Shown here piece by piece: positions 60,234 to 64,000 of a stretch of DNA of 64,000 nucleotides (positions are counted from its first letter, which is position 1; each line of letters starts with the position of its first letter). The position numbers and the translations under genes were made by a program. The notes under the pieces were generated by a model. It made no database searches. It worked only from the letters and a program-made list of their open reading frames with translations, and was not told the DNA's origin. Origin of the DNA: Lithospermum erythrorhizon (lineage: Eukaryota; Streptophyta; Magnoliopsida; Boraginales; Boraginaceae); the NCBI GenBank assembly GCA_019722365.1, contig JADFUC010002401.1:434001-498000 (forward strand), given 5' to 3'.

Positions 60234-63162
60234 ATGCAGGAAGAATGTAATCAATCAAACAAGTGGTCCGGCTACGTGGATTGGAAACGCAGACCAGCTC
60301 AAAAAGGCCGCCATGGCGGTCTTTTAGCTGCCTCATTTGCCTTAGGTTAGTTAAGAGAAACTTCTACATTCACAAGAAAACTCTTTATCATTGTCTTAGA
60401 GAAAGTACCTACTGAAGCTTATTCCGCAATGAGTATGCACAGATGACAACATTTTGATATTTAATTTGTTGCATTTCAAACTTATAGTTGTCGAGATATT
60501 GGAGAACCTAGCATTCCTGGCTAATGCAAGCAACTTAGTACTCTACCTGGCGAAATATATGCATTACTCTCCATCTAACTCTGCCAACATTGTGACAAAT
60601 TTCATGGGCACCGCCTTCCTCCTTGCTCTGTTGGGCGGGTTTCTATCTGATGCTTTCTTCACTACATATCGCATCTACCTAATTAGTGCAGCCATTGAAT
60701 TCATGGTAAGTACACTTATCTCAAGCGTCTTCCTTTACAGCAAATATGATAGTCATAGTTAAGTCTCCAGCAAACTAACACTACCTTTGTCTCACTTTGA
60801 ATGGCGTAGACACATGATTTGACATTTTTTTTACAATAAACTCAACATTTGAGTAAGTTTGTGAGTAAACTAATACGATTTCATAGATTCAAACATACTT
60901 AACATAAAAATTCTACTTTACTAGAAAGATGAATTTATGAATATTTAAGGTCGTCTATATCTCTGATCAATAAAGAATCAACTAGACCATTCAATAAAAT
61001 ACGAGGGGAGCCAACTACATACGAGCTACTCATTTATGTCCAACGACATTCCCATTCCAATGTTTCTATAGCTTCAACAGAAGATATATGAAAATATAAG
61101 ATATATGTCGAGAATGTACAAATAAAATAATTTGATGGTCAAACCTACATGTCAGTATACCAAGAAACCAACCGAAAGGCATATAACAAAAACTAATTCA
61201 AATAAAGAATTCGAACCATGAGTGTTTGTGGTTAATGTTTTCATCATAAATACTCAGAAAAGAAAGAACCAAAATGCAGTTTCCTATGATTGAGCTCTAT
61301 CCAATCACAATAAAGATTTCCAGAAGCTATACCCCACCAAGGGTAAAGATTTCCAGGATAGTTAACGTTCCTTCCATAAGGTACCTGTTCCATCTTCCTT
61401 ATTACTAGCAATACGGCAGATGCATAATTTGCCAACTAATGAAGTTAAAGTTGATTAAAACACATTACATTTAACTTTCAGCAAGCTAAGATTGGTCAAA
61501 ATCAGTGGACAATACTGAAAAAATTGATGATCAAACACCTTACCGGAGTCTAGTGAACTAATTTTGAATGAGAACTTCCTCCGCAATTTACAGTTTCTTA
61601 TTGCAATATATGACTCATTTCATATTCCAAAATATTAAGATATTCTATATGTTGGGATAGGGTCTTTTATTGCTCACTGTGCAAGCTCACATACCTTCAC
61701 TGAGGCCACCAGGATGTGAATCCAGCAACAGAAATGCTAAATGCCAGGATGTGGATTGGGGGACTGCAGCACTACTATTTTCAGGTCTCTATCTGGTGGC
61801 CCTGGGTGTTGGAGGGATAAAAGGCTCGCTTCCGCCACATGGAGCTGAGCAATTCGATGAGTACACGCCACAAGGAAGGAAGCAAAGATCATCATTCTTC
61901 AATTACTACGTATTCTGCCTCTCCTGCGGAGCTTTAGTGGCAGTAACGTTTGTGGTCTGGATTGAGGACAATAAAGGATGGCAGTGGGGCTTTGGAATTT
62001 CCACTCTAACTATATTGATCTCCATCCCAATCTTCCTCCTTGGATCTACAACTTACAGGATTAAGGTCCCAACTGGAAGTCCTATTACAACAATTTTCAA
62101 GGTACATCTTTGACTGAAGTTTAAACTCTATTTATAAAATATATCTAATTATGGAAAAATCCTTAACTTATCTTCATGAAACAGGTTTTTGCTGCTGCAG
62201 CCATCAACTCCTGCAGTTTCAGAGCTCCTAAGAATGCTGTTGTAAGCATGAGTGCATCTTCATCTGATAAAACTAATATCAGCGACGAGGAAGAGAAACA
62301 TACTGATGGAGCTTCAGAAATTCAAACGGATACAAAAAGAGAGTTGAATTTTCTTAATAATGCATCAAACGGAATACCAGCATATCAATGGTCTGACTGC
62401 ACCACAAAACAAGTAGAGGAAGTCAAGGTTGTTCTTAACATCCTGCCTTTTTTCATGTCTACCATTATGCTGAACTGTTGCCTGGCTCAGCTCTCTACAT
62501 TCTCAGTTCAACAAGCAGCTACAATGAAGACGAAGATTGGAAGCTTAAGAGTCTCACCGGCTTCTCTACCAGTATTTCCAGTACTTTTTATCATGGTACT
62601 TGCACCAATGTACAATCACATCATCGTCCCAACAGCAAGAAAATTGACCAAGACAGAAATGGGAATCACTCATTTACAGAGAATAGGAACAGGCCTAGTT
62701 CTATCAATTGTAGCAATGGCAGTTGCAGCTCTAGTTGAGAAGAAGCGAAAGACAATAGCAGTAGATGCTGGCCTAATGAACTCAACCGAACCTTTGCCAA
62801 TCACATTCCTCTGGATGGCCTTCCAGTATCTGTTTCTGGGCTCGGCAGATCTTTTCACGTTGGCTGGCATGATGGATTTCTTCTTTACAGAGGCCCCATT
62901 CAGTATGAAATCTTTGGCAACATCTCTGTCCTGGGCATCACTAGCCATGGGCTATTACCTTAGTTCAGTTCTAGTAACACTCGTGAATCGTTTCACCAGC
63001 ATTTTCCAGCATACACCCTGGCTTTCTGGCACCAACATCAACCATTATCACCTAGAACGATTCTACTGGTTAATGTGCATTCTAAGCGGATTAAACTTGT
63101 TAAACTACCTCATTTGGGCCACACGTTACAAGTACAAATCAGCTGAATGTGATGATCAGTAG
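60234..63162 (+). CDS. NPF4-subfamily (NRT1/PTR) proton-coupled transporter
   Basis: Plasma-membrane symporter of the major facilitator superfamily. NPF4 members import nitrate and/or abscisic acid or gibberellin. Exons: 60234-60345, 60488-60705, 61661-62101, 62185-63162, all GT-AG, total 1749 nt, giving 582 residues, typical for NPF. It starts MQEECNQSNKWSGYVDWK. The first membrane helix has EILENLAFLANASN (the ExxE position, E40 and E43), followed by NFMGTAFLLALLGGFLSDAF, then GVGGIKGSLPPHGAEQFDE, SFFNYYVFCLSCGALVAVT, a charged central loop (about residues 280-325), LAQLSTFSVQQAATM and ATSLSWASLAMGYYLSSV. These are close to NRT1.2/NPF4.6 as I remember it. The exact substrate is not predictable. 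No frame damage seen. Confidence 0.93.
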
Positions 63163-64000
63163 ATCACAAACAACATTCAAGCTCTACATTAACTACTAAA
63201 TCCCACTTCCCTAGTCTTATTTCTAGTCGTATGTATGAAGATGTTCAACATGCTATCGCCCGCGGATTATTAATCTATAATTCGATCATTATTATTAGTA
63301 TTAAAATTCAAATATCACATTACAGTAATTGCCTGGTGAGACGATAAACATAGTATTTGGTTGGAATGACACAAACCATGTTCTATCAATATTTTCATGT
63401 CCAAACATGTTTTGATACATATCAATTACAAGGACCACCACCATGATTGGTAGGAGATGTCCCTCCATCTCATTAAAGATTGTATATTTTCATTCTTAAT
63501 AGCCAAAGTTATCAAATTTTGGTTTGAGTCAAAGACTAACGTAGGTAATAGCGAGGCAATCAAACGATCGAGTTAGTATTTGGAGTATTTGAGAGGATAG
63601 TAAATATGCTGAAAGTGATATTACATTTTAATGAAGTGGGTGTTAGGTATTTATAGAAGAGAGCCCATACAGGCTATCGAGTTTTTTTGAGAGCGATGTC
63701 TCGCTTAAAATAACTACAAGAAACTTCAGAACGGCATTTTTATGCTTATGGTACAAGAAATATTTTTCTATCACTAAAGATACAAACTATATTTTGATTA
63801 AATTATTCACCTTGTTCCATTAATCCTCATTTAGGTGTAAATAATTTTGTAATTGTCAGCCAAATACGATGAGAGTTAATTTGAGGTGTTACTCATACGT
63901 AACATTAAAATAAAGGAGAGAAAAGTACCAAAATGCCCCCAACGAACTGGGCCCATGTGAGCTTTCTAAGTAACGAATTCAAACCATGTAACTTGACTAA
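63163..64000. other. NPF4 3' region and intergenic DNA
   Basis: Probable 3' UTR followed by AT-rich sequence without recognised features. Confidence 0.5.

Overview
The window is nuclear DNA of a flowering plant, most likely a core eudicot. The genes have many GT-AG introns. The intergenic DNA is AT-rich and full of decayed transposons. A disease-resistance remnant resembles the R1/late-blight type of NLR, which hints at an asterid, but I cannot name a species. There are no bacterial-style operons, CRISPR arrays, rRNA genes or credible tRNA genes.

Recognisable genes, all on the + strand: a P3A plasma-membrane H+-ATPase (5846-12042); a class-XIII-like LRR receptor kinase (19134-23549); a single-exon short-chain dehydrogenase (25320-26108); an HPP-family plastid membrane protein (about 37804-42495); URM1, the ubiquitin-like sulfur carrier, with a 23-nt first exon (44565-48467); NTF2 (49451-49988); and an NPF4-subfamily transporter (60234-63162). 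From memory, H+-ATPase, RLK, HPP and NPF4 occur in the same order in Arabidopsis near At5g62670-At5g62730. I therefore read the window as an ancient conserved block that has been expanded by transposons and joined by other genes. The genes do not form one pathway. H+-ATPase and NPF4 are functionally compatible (proton gradient and proton-coupled uptake), and HPP proteins are linked to plastid nitrite transport.

Between the genes lie: an unrecognised stretch (1-2690); a pair of long diverged direct repeats sharing a hairpin (2690-4320); a DUF4283/CCHC retroelement fragment (about 4725-5075, - strand); a Mutator-like element with long inverted ends and a GC-richer interior (about 16740-18095); a decayed Ty1/copia element with two LTRs (26194-28860); a broken duplicate of the RLK kinase exon (29122-29295); an NLR pseudogene (about 32180-33640); tRNA-derived SINEs; a Stowaway-type MITE (48087-48226); a Helitron-like element carrying a MITE (50764-51618); a hAT-like element (51701-52553); and a probable Ty3/gypsy LTR on the - strand (about 54370-56312).

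Two things stand out. At the first LRR intron of the receptor kinase, the first 17 bases of the downstream exon are repeated exactly where the intron should begin. This looks like a patch copied from spliced RNA/cDNA, and a cryptic donor downstream would keep the frame. Second, three otherwise well-conserved genes (H+-ATPase 3' exons, RLK last exon, HPP exon 1) carry clusters of single-base indels. That is either real decay or low consensus quality in this assembly, and it should be settled before any of them is called a pseudogene.
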